A DNA stretch of 64,000 nucleotides, taken from NCBI RefSeq assembly GCF_028858725.1, contig NC_084790.1, forward strand, positions 7,304,669-7,368,668, in the 5' to 3' direction. Of this stretch, positions 26,795 to 37,200 are shown one piece after another. Source of the stretch: Colius striatus. Its lineage: Eukaryota; Chordata; Aves; Coliiformes; Coliidae. The position numbers and the translations under genes are program-made. How positions within the stretch are numbered: the stretch's first letter is position 1; every line of letters starts with the position of its first letter. The notes under the pieces were generated by a model. The model saw nothing but the letters and a program-made list of their open reading frames with translations, did no database searches and was not told the origin of the DNA.

Positions 26795-26807
26795 GTTGCT
26801 GAGCAAC
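26795..26807. promoter_or_regulatory. RFX-type X-box
   Basis: GTTGCTGAGCAAC: two perfect inverted half-sites, GTTGCT and AGCAAC, with a 1-bp spacer. It fits the RFX consensus GTNRCC/N(0-3)/RGYAAC except for one base in the left half. It sits inside the CpG island about 530 bp upstream of the GPR150 start. Confidence 0.5.
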
Positions 26808-26825
26808 CGGAGCAAAATGCTCGAT

Positions 26826-27200
26826 GGTGCCGGGCGGTGGAGGGGAAAAAGAATCGCAGGGGAATGATGCCCGCCGGGGATGACAGGTCATGATGACCGC
26901 CGAGGGAACGTGTGTGACATTCCTGGGTGGTGCAGAAGAACAGAATCGTAGGCGAAAGATGCTTGCCGGAGATGGTCGTTGTAGGGAGTGAAGATACCCG
27001 ACAGTCTTGGACGGTGCAGGGGGAGAGAATCGCAAGGGGAAGGCACCTGCCAGGACCGCCCGGTGAGGGAGAGGACTGCCGGGGAATGGTGCCCGACGGT
27101 CCTGGGTGGTGAAGGGGATGAGAAGATGCCTGTCGGGGCCGGGCCGGTGCAGACGGAAAGAGTCGGAGGGAGAAGACGCCCGGCGGTGGCCGAGGCGGGG
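26826..27200. repeat. Degenerate ~45-bp minisatellite
   Basis: A GC-rich unit, roughly 'gaatcgcaggggaagatgcccgccggggatggtcctgggtggtgcaggg' read loosely, recurs about eight times with heavy divergence. Clear phases begin near 26850, 26943, 27024, 27071, 27118 and 27160, at spacings of about 42-47 bp or double that. 45 bp is 15 codons, which explains the 227-codon open frame on the minus strand over 26553-27236; I do not call that frame a gene. Confidence 0.65.
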
Positions 27201-27263
27201 GCGGGGGGCGTGCGATTCACTGTGAGCGCAGCCCACCTGCCAGTGCCGGATGACGGGGAGCCC

Positions 27264-27271
27264 CTATATAT
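27264..27271 (+). promoter_or_regulatory. GPR150: TATA-box-like motif upstream of GPR150
   Basis: CTATATAT within CCCCTATATATGCCTCC. A TATA box here would place transcription start near 27295 and make the ATG at 27322 or 27343 the first used. It would exclude the in-frame ATG at 27250. Confidence 0.4.
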
Positions 27272-27321
27272 GCCTCCGGGGAGCGCCGGCTGGGCTGAGA
27301 GGCACGAGTGGCTGCTGTCGC

Positions 27322-28494
27322 ATGGCTGACGGGGCGGGCGCGATGAAGGAGACGGAGGGGGAGCCCTTCTCCTCCGGCATCAACCTGTCCGCCCGCAGCG
27401 TCCCGCCGCCGCTCCCCGGCCCGCGGGCGGCCTGGGCCGGCGCCGTCCTGCTGCTGGCGCTGGTGGGCAACGCGCTGGTGCTGGGGCGGCTGTGCGGCGG
27501 GCGGCCGCGCCGGCGGCGGGACCTGCTGGTGGGGCACCTGGCGCTGGCCGACCTGGTGGGCTGCGGGCTGACGCTGCTGCCGCGGCTGGCGGCCGAGCTC
27601 CGCGGCGCCGCCGGGCTCTCGGGCCCCGCCGCCTGCAGCCTGCTGCCGCTGCTGCAGCGCTGCGGGCCGCTGGCCTCGGCCCACGGGCTGGTGCTGCTGG
27701 CGCTGGAGCGGCGCCGGCCGGCGCTGCCCGCCGGCGGCCTGGCCGCCCTGGGCTGGCTGCTGGCGCCGCTGCTCGCCCTGCCCCACGCCTTCGCCTTCCG
27801 CCCGGCCTCGCGCACCGGCGGCCCGCGCTGCCGCAGCGTCTTCGAGGAGCTGCCGCGGTGGCACGACGTGGCCTTCGCCGCCTACGGGGTGGCCACCGGC
27901 TTCCTGGCGCCCGCCGGGCTGCTCTGCTGGGCCTGCGCCCGGGGCGCGGCCGGGCCGGGCGCCGCCCGACGGCGGCGACGGCGAGCAGGGGGCGGCGCGG
28001 GGCCGCCCCGGCCGCGGGCGCTGCGGCTGCCGATGGTGCTCACCGCCCTCTTCGTGCTGTGCCGCCTGCCTCGCAGCGCCGCGGAGATCGGCCTGGCGTC
28101 GGCGCCCCGCGCCGGGGGGCGAGACGCGCTGGCGGCGTTGGGCGTCGTGGCGGCCGCCAGCAGCGCCCTGAACCCCTACGCCTGCCTGCTCCTGCACGGC
28201 CGCCGGCCCGCGGCGCGCCGCCTGCGCCGGGGCTTCAGCGGCGCCGAGACGGCGTCTGCCGCCGCCTGCTGCTGCCCGGGGCTGGACGGCCGAGGCTCCC
28301 GCGGGGACACGTTCCGCCCCTCGCTCCGCCGCCGCGCCGGCACCGCGGGGTCTTCGGGCGTCTGCGGCGGCTCCGGCGCCCCGGGATCCCCTGGCTCCCC
28401 GGGATCCCCTGGCTCCCCGGGTTCCCCCGGCCCCCCGGGCTCCCCCGGGCTGCTGGCGCCCGCAGCGGCAGGGCCTGAGCCGGCTCTGCGGTGA
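27322..28494 (+). CDS. GPR150: GPR150, orphan class A G protein-coupled receptor, intronless
   Basis: GPR150 is an orphan plasma-membrane receptor that I recall as related to the vasopressin/oxytocin receptor group. The single exon encodes 390 residues from this ATG; 383 from the ATG at 27343, which has a better -3 base. TM1 carries GNALV (N50), TM2 LALADL (D77), the disulfide pair is C105 and C170, TM3 ends ALERRR where DRY is usual, TM4 has ALGWLLAPLLALP, ECL2 LPRWHD, TM6 LCRLP for CWxP, and TM7 SALNPYACLL where NPxxY is usual. The N-terminus has one sequon, N21-L-S. The C-tail has a CCC cluster (possible palmitoylation) and a Gly-Ser-Pro repeat at 352-376. GC content is extreme. A poly(A) signal AATAAA lies 300 bp downstream. 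The gene faces opposite to RFESD and ARSK. Confidence 0.88.
   Translation: MADGAGAMKETEGEPFSSGINLSARSVPPPLPGPRAAWAGAVLLLALVGNALVLGRLCGGRPRRRRDLLVGHLALADLVGCGLTLLPRLAAELRGAAGLSGPAACSLLPLLQRCGPLASAHGLVLLALERRRPALPAGGLAALGWLLAPLLALPHAFAFRPASRTGGPRCRSVFEELPRWHDVAFAAYGVATGFLAPAGLLCWACARGAAGPGAARRRRRRAGGGAGPPRPRALRLPMVLTALFVLCRLPRSAAEIGLASAPRAGGRDALAALGVVAAASSALNPYACLLLHGRRPAARRLRRGFSGAETASAAACCCPGLDGRGSRGDTFRPSLRRRAGTAGSSGVCGGSGAPGSPGSPGSPGSPGSPGPPGSPGLLAPAAAGPEPALR
28375..28449 (+). repeat. GPR150: 9-bp tandem repeat encoding Gly-Ser-Pro triplets in the GPR150 C-tail
   Basis: About eight units of CCNGGNTCC encode 25 residues of collagen-like GxP pattern (GSP x5, one GPP, one GAP, one GSP). GC-rich units this short tend to vary in copy number. 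Confidence 0.85.
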
Positions 28495-28797
28495 TAACCC
28501 CTCTCTGGTCCCGGGACGAGGCAGCTGGAAGCGTCGGGGCTGCCGCACGACGGTGCCCACGGTCCTTAACCTTCGCGATCGCGGCGAATGGGGGATATAT
28601 TTGGTTATTTAGTCGTTTTTTTTTTTTTCCTGGTGTGTTTTCGCCTCACAGTTACCGAGCGGGTAAAATCAGGAGGATGGCTGTTGCTATGCAAACTGCC
28701 CAGACGTCGTTTTGATTCAGAGCCTAACTTGTAGTCCTTACAAAACCTGATGAGTCTTTTGGTCATACTTTGTGGATTTCGTGGTATTTCCTTCAGA

Positions 28798-28803
28798 AAT
28801 AAA
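28798..28803 (+). terminator. GPR150: Poly(A) signal, probably GPR150
   Basis: AATAAA 304 nt after the GPR150 stop codon, followed about 30 nt later by a GT/T-rich stretch (GGTTTTGTTTTTTTGTGG) that suits a downstream element. Confidence 0.6.
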
Positions 28804-28829
28804 GTCGGTCAGTCAAAGAAACCACTGGT

Positions 28830-31800
28830 TTTGTTTTTTTGTGGTCTCTTATTTAAATCCACTAGAAAAGTCCAGGTATGACCATTTCATGTCAGATGGG
28901 CTGGTGTAATTCTTAAAAAACTAGTCTAAGCTTTGTAATAGGGGGTTGTAACAGGCATGCTGCAACAGGGTGCACATGTATAAAGCACATATTTTGTCCT
29001 CCTTGTGGCAGAGTTTTCTATATCCCTTGTATTTACTCCTGCCTAGCATGTTTTGAGACTGCAATGAAGGAATAGTGCTCCAAGACTGTATCTTTCTCAT
29101 TCAGCTGTTTTTATGCATAAGATTTTCATTACACCCACTTCACCATCTGAATATTTTTTGCCTTGTTGAAACCACAAATTGAACTAGAACAACATTTTCC
29201 TCGATTTCCATAGGACTAGGCACTCACAATGTGCAGTGTTTACAGCAGGTAGCATGTGTGTATCGATACCCTCAATTCATTGGTGATTGCCCACATATGT
29301 GAAAATGATTGATGCACCAGAGTAGGGATCAGAAAGAGCTCTGTACCTGCTGATGGGAGCTGCATCAGATGCCATCACTAGAGCAGGTGGGACTTGCTGA
29401 TACCTTATAGAGCAAGAGATAATGCCTGTGTCCCTGCATTTCCTTGCTGTGGTGGATTCCCCGGCACCCTGGAGGAGTCCAAGATGTTGAACACAAGCCA
29501 AAATTGTGTTTACGCTGGGTTTGTGTGAAGCTGATCCTGCCCCAGGGCCCTGGTTGTAGTTTCCGTGCAGCATGGCCATCTGTGCAGGTTTCAGTTGCTG
29601 CAGTGTTTGTAATGGCAGCGTCTGTTTTCTGAGGAAGCTGCCAAGTGGGGCTTTTCAGTTCTTACTCTGCAGCAGTGTGCGTGCATTCAGGCTCTCACTA
29701 ACAGTTCTCGGGAAGGCCATGGGGACTGTCAGCTCAGGGCAAGGTTCCTACCTGTGCAGGATACAGCTGGATACAGTAGGGCTTTTACTTGCTTGTTCTG
29801 GGTGACAAATCAGCACTGCTCAGTGACACAGGACCTGAGGCTCACTATATATCGCTGCCCTCTGGCTTTCACCAACCTACCGAATGATGTTCAGTTCTAT
29901 TTCACTGCATCTCACTCTTTTCTACAGGCATCACACCTGTAGAATCATAGAATGGTAGGGCTGGGACAGTGTTAAAACTGTCTCTTGGTGGGTGCTCGTG
30001 TCAATCCTGAGTTACCTGTGAACGTATCAGATGCTTCCTGACAGGTAGCTGAAGCATCTCAATAAGCTCCCTCTGAGGAAGTTAGGCTTAAGATAAGTAA
30101 TTCATGTGTACTCAAAAATACTGCTGCTGACAAATAGTTATTATAAAGGTGAGTAAAGCTGAAACCATGCTGTGTTAAATGTGGCTGAACTTTGTTCAGT
30201 TAAGAACTAAATAGTGGTGAAGTCTAAACCTGCAGAAAGGGGCTGTAAAGAGAATCCTGGGGTTTTTGGTCTAGCTACTTCATCTACTGCAGGATCACAT
30301 ATACTTTGGCTGTTCTCGGGAAGTATTTTCAACTTATTTCTAATAAATTCCAGTGGCAGAGTTTAGATAGCTTCTCTAGTTTGTCTGTTTTAGTGTTTTA
30401 ACTATTTATAGTTATTTTTTCTCCAAGCAGCTAATCAGAGCAGCCCTGCCTGAAAAAGACGTTTCTATTTCTGCTCCCAGTGGCAGCATTTGTCATACTC
30501 TTATGTGATCCTCATTTACAGCTCAGAATTTGTCAAGGTTTCTGATGGCTCAAGTCACTTATTTTCCTCTTGTCTGTTTACAACCTTCTTAAAAGCCACA
30601 GAGCAGAGACAATACCCTGAGCATTCACTGCTGTCAAGAATAATAAAATAATTTGCTCTCATATCTTACATATAACACTCCTTTAAATCACCCTCAAACA
30701 TCAATTGTTTCTTTCGTCACCACATCATGCTGTTGATTCATACTCTGCTGCTGGCTCTTTAAAATCTCCAGGTACGTGAGTCTTGGTTTTTCTGCAAAAC
30801 TGCAGCCTAGACAGTTTGTTGTTCACCATTGTAATATTTTTCTCTTTTTTTTCACCATTACCTAATCCATGATGAATTTTATCTGACTGATTTCAGATCA
30901 TTTTTGCATCCAGTTAAGGTTACTTTGAATTCCAGTCTACGCTCAGGAGCTCCAATAGCTCTTCCAGGGTACATTTTCTCATGCTTAATAAAAATTGCCT
31001 AGTGCTGCATTCAAATTACTAACAAAGTACCAAACAGTACTACATCATTGCAGACCTTACGTGATCAGCCTTCCTAGTTATTAATTTTTGGTATCTGCTA
31101 CTGAGTTTGATTTTAGCCCGTTGTGAAAAGTGAAACTTTTATCAAGGCTCTGTTTCCATAGCTTGGATACATTGCCCAAGTGCACTCAAAGTCTGGATTT
31201 CCTCACTGTTTCTTTCCTTACAGACTAGTGTAGTTATCCCAAAAAGGCAGCAGTTGATTATTTTCAGGTGATTTGTCAGCAAATTCACAGTGGCAGTCTC
31301 TTACTTCTCCAGTGACCACTAGTGTCTTGTATTTACAAAAATAGTTCCCATTTTTGTTCATCAGCAGTGATACCTCTCCAGTCCCTCTAAGCTCTTGAAG
31401 ATAAGAAGAAAGGTTCAGAAGCTGATCAGGCCAATGCCCTTGGTAGACTGATGATCCTCTTGAGAAGCTGCATTGACCAGGCTACATCTAATAAACACAT
31501 TTGAACCTGCTGGCGTTCCAGCCTGCCCTTTTCTTGCCTTCACTCCCCAACATTTATACTCCAACATTACTACCATGTAACTAGTTCAGTGTGATGGAAA
31601 ACCAGATCTTTATCCTTCTAGTTTTCCAACCTTCTATGTTGCAAACCTCATTTGATTTGTGTTACCGTAATAGCAATTATGCTAATGGCATAACTAAGGG
31701 TCTCTGATTATGACTACATTGTTAAATGAATTTGGTTTGGATTTAAATTGACTCGGTTTTCTACCAACATGAGTAGATTGTTTATTGCACACGAATACAG

Positions 31801-33976
31801 GAAAGCATTAGGCAGCTTTTCAGAATAAAGGATCACACATAAACAATAACTTGCAGAAGTAAACATTTTGCTTTTAATAAACTTTCTTTTTAAGCAAGCA
31901 TTTTAAGACCCTATACAAAAAGAAGTATTAGGCTAGACACCAACACCAGATCTGACCACAGTCTGCTACTGGTTAGCTCACAAGCCATGGAACCATGTTG
32001 CAAGAAAGCATGCTTCCCTTCTGAGACTGTAGCTCTGCTTTGCAAGGGTACACGTTCCTGCTGGTTCCATCAGTATCTGGAAACCTGCCCCTGTGCACTG
32101 GGCTTCTTTGGAGAGGCTGTGACACGGGAAATTGTTGCAAGGAATTGTTGTAAGAAGGTTGTTGTTTCAAAGTGTTTTTTCCACTTTGCAGAGTACCACC
32201 AACTGCATTTTTGTAAGCCTAGCTCTTATGAGGACATACGTCTTGAAATCTCACATCTTTAATAAAAGCACTGTTCACAGAACTTACAAAATACAATTTT
32301 CCCTAGTAATTTCTTTAAATGTTTTCTGGTAATTTCTTAAAACATGCCAGTGATTAAAAAAGCACACACACAAAACACACCCATTTCACCAGTACTTTAT
32401 TTTGCTGTATTCTGTATGATGCACTGTGTTCCATTGAGACCTCTGGAAAGTGATCAGTTTATTTATTCTTTTCCCTCTGAATGAGCCTTCATATAGATAT
32501 ATTTGTTTTCCCTACTTATACACTTGGTTTACATTACACTGCTGAGACAAGTTTTTTGTTTCAATAATTTCACCACTATCTGATCTCATTTTGGCAAGAA
32601 TTATAATGACACATGCTACAGTGTTTGAAGGGCTTTTAAAAAGGATTACTTCTTGCCTACCAAAAAAATATGCAAAATAGCTAAGATTCATAAATATGTA
32701 CCTAATTCTAGTGTGGCAAGAAGTTTACAAAATGCATGCAGAGTGCTTAGCCATCAGAAAATACATTTATTTTTCATGTTTATCTTTTCTAGGTCACTGC
32801 TACTGCTGAGCATTTCACTACAGATTCCAGAAAACTTAGAAGTATGAAGATAACTGTTCTGAAGTGTTACTATAGCAGCAACAACAGTGATCAAGAATAA
32901 GCAAACATAAGCGCAGCTACAATTCCACTCTTCCCTAAGCAGAAGATTTGCTAGCTAAATCTTACTGTCTTCCAGAATGGCTTTGGTTTTTTTTGTTGTT
33001 GTTGTTCTATCCCTGGAAAAATGTAAAATAGCATTTTTGTGTTCACTTTTTTTCTACAAGCTTCAATTTGGCCTCGTCTACAGACACTGCAGGTCCTGGT
33101 TCTCCACTGGCTGATGCACATTAACACGCTTACCTGCAGAATTTAACACCATCACGGGGATTTATTCAAGCAGTTTCCATCCTATGCTATGCAAATCACA
33201 GTACCACTTTTCAGAGAACTCTTCTGCTCATGGTCTTGTCAGAGGGGTTTGTTTTGTTGGTTTTTAATTTCTGCCAGTGACCACAGACCACAATCCTCTT
33301 CACTGGCACACATGTTCAATAAGTAGCCGATGCATATTATGAAACTTTAAGCAGTAAGGAGGGTTAAGTACCAGATCCAAAAGCAAGAGATTGGAAAGCA
33401 GATCTTGGAAAGATGGGAGAATCGATCACGTATAAGGCAGGAATGCTGACATAATAAGTACCTAAATAAACAGCATCTATGTCCAGACCAAAACTAGTGG
33501 CTAACTTTTGATTATATTTTAACTGCTATAGGTTCCCTAAGGCGCACGAATGTGTATTTGTTGTGGACTTAAAATCCATCTTGATGGAAAGTTGACTCCA
33601 GCACATTTGACTGTAATTATTATCCCACTACACTCGCTTTAGTCTGTCCTTAGAAATGAAAATTCCTGTTGAGTTCCAGTGCTTAATGCCATGCATTTTT
33701 GCAACCAGAGAAATATTCCATACCAGCAATTAGTACTTATGTACTATTCTTCCTATGTATAGCTAAGAGTTACAGAATTTTGGCATGTAAAAATCTGTAT
33801 TCGTTGTGCTGGCTAATTATATCAAATGCCTTTGCCCTTCTAACACAAAGGGGTAATTATTTGGGCATCTTTGCTTTCAACAGCTTATACAAGGCAGTAT
33901 TTCTGACACAATACAACAGAATACTACAAATATAGAATGTTTTTGTATCCCCAGTCATATTAAATCTAGCTTGGTT
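28830..33976. other. Intergenic between GPR150 and the 3' end of ARSK
   Basis: AT-rich, with no gene recognised. It holds a 25-bp CR1 tail at 29941-29965. Several minus-strand AATAAA signals (for example plus 33161-33166 and 32396-32401) could end ARSK transcripts. Frames at 29277-29942 and 31973-32332 show no domain. Confidence 0.45.
29941..29968 (-). repeat. CR1 3' tail remnant
   Basis: AGAATCATAGAATGGTAGGG followed by CTGGGACAG: only the last CR1 bases, minus orientation. Confidence 0.7.
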
Positions 33977-34251
33977 TTACTTACTTTGACTAAGCCACTT
34001 GTCAATTGCATTCTCATATTTTTTTGGTTCCTTTAACCAGTCTTGATGCCACCTAAGGTTGGCAATAACATTTGAGTAATTCTGACCCAAACTTTGTTTC
34101 CAACTGATAAACTGTCTTTTGTTATACTCCTGAACCAAAGAAGAAACCTTTGGGTAGTTTACTATAGAGTGGAGTATCTTGTCCAAGGAACGTGCAATGG
34201 CTGGGAGCTTGATGGCAACGTTAGTTAGCTCATCTGGATCGGCAGTAAGGT
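33977..34251 (-). CDS. ARSK: ARSK exon 8 (terminal coding exon)
   Basis: Acceptor TTCCAG. Encodes [13 protein letters not shown] ... [17 protein letters not shown] ... KWLSQSK and stops with TAA at 33977-33979. Confidence 0.95.
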
Positions 34252-37200
34252 CTGGAACAGACAAAAAGTCAGTTAAAAGCCATTTTGTGTTTAAGTCAAT
34301 TAATGAGCCAGCTAGGACATACAAGTTGTAACATACCAAACAGTTGTGGAAGTACTGAATGGCCATCTGAGTAGGCAATGTATTTCCATCTACCAGTTCG
34401 AAGCATGTATGTGGAAGAATTCACATTGCACCCGTGGAACTCACTCAACACCCACGAGGGCCGAGGCCTGTTGGGTGATACTTCGCTTTCAGCCTTTCCA
34501 TGTAGCAGTGGTATAAGGGAATATCCACTGAGGTTCCGTGGGGCAGGAATTCTTGCTATATCTACACAAAGATACACAAAGTCAAAATACTACTGTACTT
34601 ACTGGGATTAAAAATCCTAACATGTTACAGGTTTCTGACTATAAACTCTATTTCAGTAATAAAGCATGCATTCTTAATTATTCTCCTTGTTAGGACACAG
34701 GAACCCCAACATACAGAAATTATTAAAAAAACCTTAAGGAACTTGGCAAGGTCCAAGGTCAGCTACCCACCACCCTGATCAGATGTAGTGCCAGCTATGT
34801 CTAAGTCAATCTTTAGTTTGTTAAAACTAATTCCAAGAGCCTCCAGTGACATGTGGTGTTTTTTTTTTTAAATCACGGTTTTATACAGAATCTCTGAATG
34901 GTGGGGGTTGGAAGGGACCTCTAGAGATCATCCAGTCCAACTCCTGCTAAAGCAGGTTCCTCTCGATCAGGTCACACAGGGACGTGTCCAGGTGGGTTTG
35001 GAAACCTCCAGAGGAGAGTCCATACTCTCTCTGGGCAGCCTGAGCCAGGACTCCCTCACCTGAAAAGTAAAGAAGTTTCTCCTCGTGTTCCAATGGAACG
35101 TCCTGTGCTCCAGCTTATGTCTGTTCTATACGCTTCTCTTCTGCTCTGACCACCTCAGGCAAGAGGAAGAGATTGTAATAGCATGAAAGGATCCTAAAAG
35201 TTCCATATCCAATATGGTCTAACCATTTTCCTTGACAATACGATGTTCAGCTCCAATCTAACATTCTTCATCAGTGAAAAACAAAATGTTTTACAAGAGA
35301 TGGCCATTATGGTTATCACCTCTAACTAGTGGTGAAACTGAGGAACTGGACCATTTGCCTCTCTGGTAGGGCTGGAGATAAAAATTATATTAAAGGTGGT
35401 ACAATACAGTGCACATGGAAAACACTGGGTGGCTATAACCTATAGATGGACCCTAGAAGATGCTGTAACTTGAATAAAGTCCTCAGTATCAACTTACATC
35501 ACAAGTGCCTCTATCTCCCAAAGATCAGGTCAATAATAAGAGGCTGCAAAAGTCTTTCAGAGACATTCTGAAAGATGTAGTTGAGAATCCCAAGGATGCT
35601 ACCTTAACTTCAGCATGTTCTAAAAACAGGGTGTGACAGTATCACTATTTTTAATCACTCTACTGATTCAAAATTCAGCACTTTCCATTTCACAGAACAC
35701 TGTGGTAGCATTTTGTCTTCTGCTCTATGCTGAGCAGTGATATTCAGTGCATATATATTGCCCTTAGGTGACTTCCTCCTTCATCAGCACGTATCTTCCT
35801 TTTTCTCCTCTTTTTCTATAGCATACATAGCTCTCATGAATCCATAGTTCCTCCTTCAGTAAATCAAAAGGCCAGCATTTGACTAAGCACTTCATTTGAA
35901 CAAATAAAGAGGGTTATAGGCCTTCTTCCTCTGTCATCCTAAACCAGTAATGCTATTAATTGCAGTAACTGCATTCTCCATAGATACAGAATGCTCCAGG
36001 CTGGCACCTTCATTAGCTCTTGCTTTTCCAACAGAGATCCAAAGGTACTTCCATCTGGACCAACAAAGCCAGTGCTGTCTGAAGGAAAGGTTAAGCTACA
36101 TCCTGTTAAAAAATGGGAGAGCTGTTGCACTCTTGGCTGAATTATCTGTATCACACTGATTCTGCTAGATTCGAAATACCTGTACCACACTAGCTGTAGG
36201 GATTCAGGAAGGGAGGAAGTATCACGCAAAGCACTTCAACAGCTTCTTAAGAGAGATGATTGCCCAGACAATGCAAAGCAAAGGGACTACATTTACTACA
36301 GAAAAGACAGATACTTGAAATCTGTCTCCTTCCTAGTCAGAGTAGCATACAGCCTGAAAAGATAAAACATGAGAAGGATGATTCTTCATGTCTTCACTGT
36401 GGTCTTGGTCTATGTACCTTTTTTAACATTCAGACTACAGGAAAGGGGGACTGCTAGAACAGAAGGAGAGGACTTTTAAACACAAAGTTCCAGGAAGAAA
36501 AAAAATAGCAGGAAAAGAACAAGAACTATGTTAAATTACCTGACTAATTATGTTACTAATTATGTTTAATGAAAAAGTCCAAGGAAACACAAAAGGGATT
36601 TTTAACTCTTTACATATGTTACCATGACTTCTATAAGAACCATATCTAAACCAGATTACTTTATATATAACTCAAAGATTTATACCGCAATGTGGAGCTG
36701 GCTAACTGGTTCAAAAGCTTTGAGAGGAGACAGGTGGACAAATTTGTTTTGGTTTTGGGAAGTCGACTTAAAACAATACAGAAAAGGATTTTTCACTGGC
36801 TTTTATTGCTAGTAGTACAGCTGTATCTACTGCCTCATGTTCTCTCAGGAAATTGCACTGTACACTGATACTTCTTATAGAGCAAGCTTTGCATACTGCC
36901 TTCATAAGAACATTTTTCTGACTGCTAGTCTAAAAGATCCTAGATAAAGCCCAAACAGTGACTTCACCTAATATTTAGTTCTAATGAGATTAATCTCTTG
37001 CATGATTTATCACAGTAATTGTTCAAAAATTCTCTCTTACAAGTAATTTGCATTTGCGTGTAATTTTTTTGTCAGCCCTTTTTACTTGATTCTCTGCCCC
37101 ATAATAAATATTTCCATCCCCAAGAAGGTAAGAATGGATAACCATTATAATAAGATACCTTATTATGCTAGCCCAGATCACTTGTACGTTTCCTACACTA

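Larger units (their letters stand above)
26395..28560. promoter_or_regulatory. Large CpG island spanning GPR150 and its upstream region
   Basis: About 2.2 kb of strongly GC- and CpG-rich DNA. It covers the whole GPR150 reading frame plus about 900 bp upstream. As RFESD points away on the minus strand, the left part probably also holds the RFESD promoter, though no RFESD 5' exon was identified. Confidence 0.7.

Noticed and set aside
26553-27236. 227-codon minus-strand frame in the CpG island
   Set aside because: It is explained by GC-rich sequence and a 45-bp minisatellite. No known domain, and no splice or start context. Kept only as a finding.
27492-28478. 328-codon plus-strand frame overlapping GPR150
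   Set aside because: A shifted reading of the same GC-rich exon, with no transmembrane or receptor motifs.
27217-28560. 447-codon minus-strand frame opposite GPR150
   Set aside because: It is rich in Arg, Gly, Ala, Gln and Pro, as expected of the antisense of a very GC-rich coding exon. The plus strand shows seven-helix receptor motifs.
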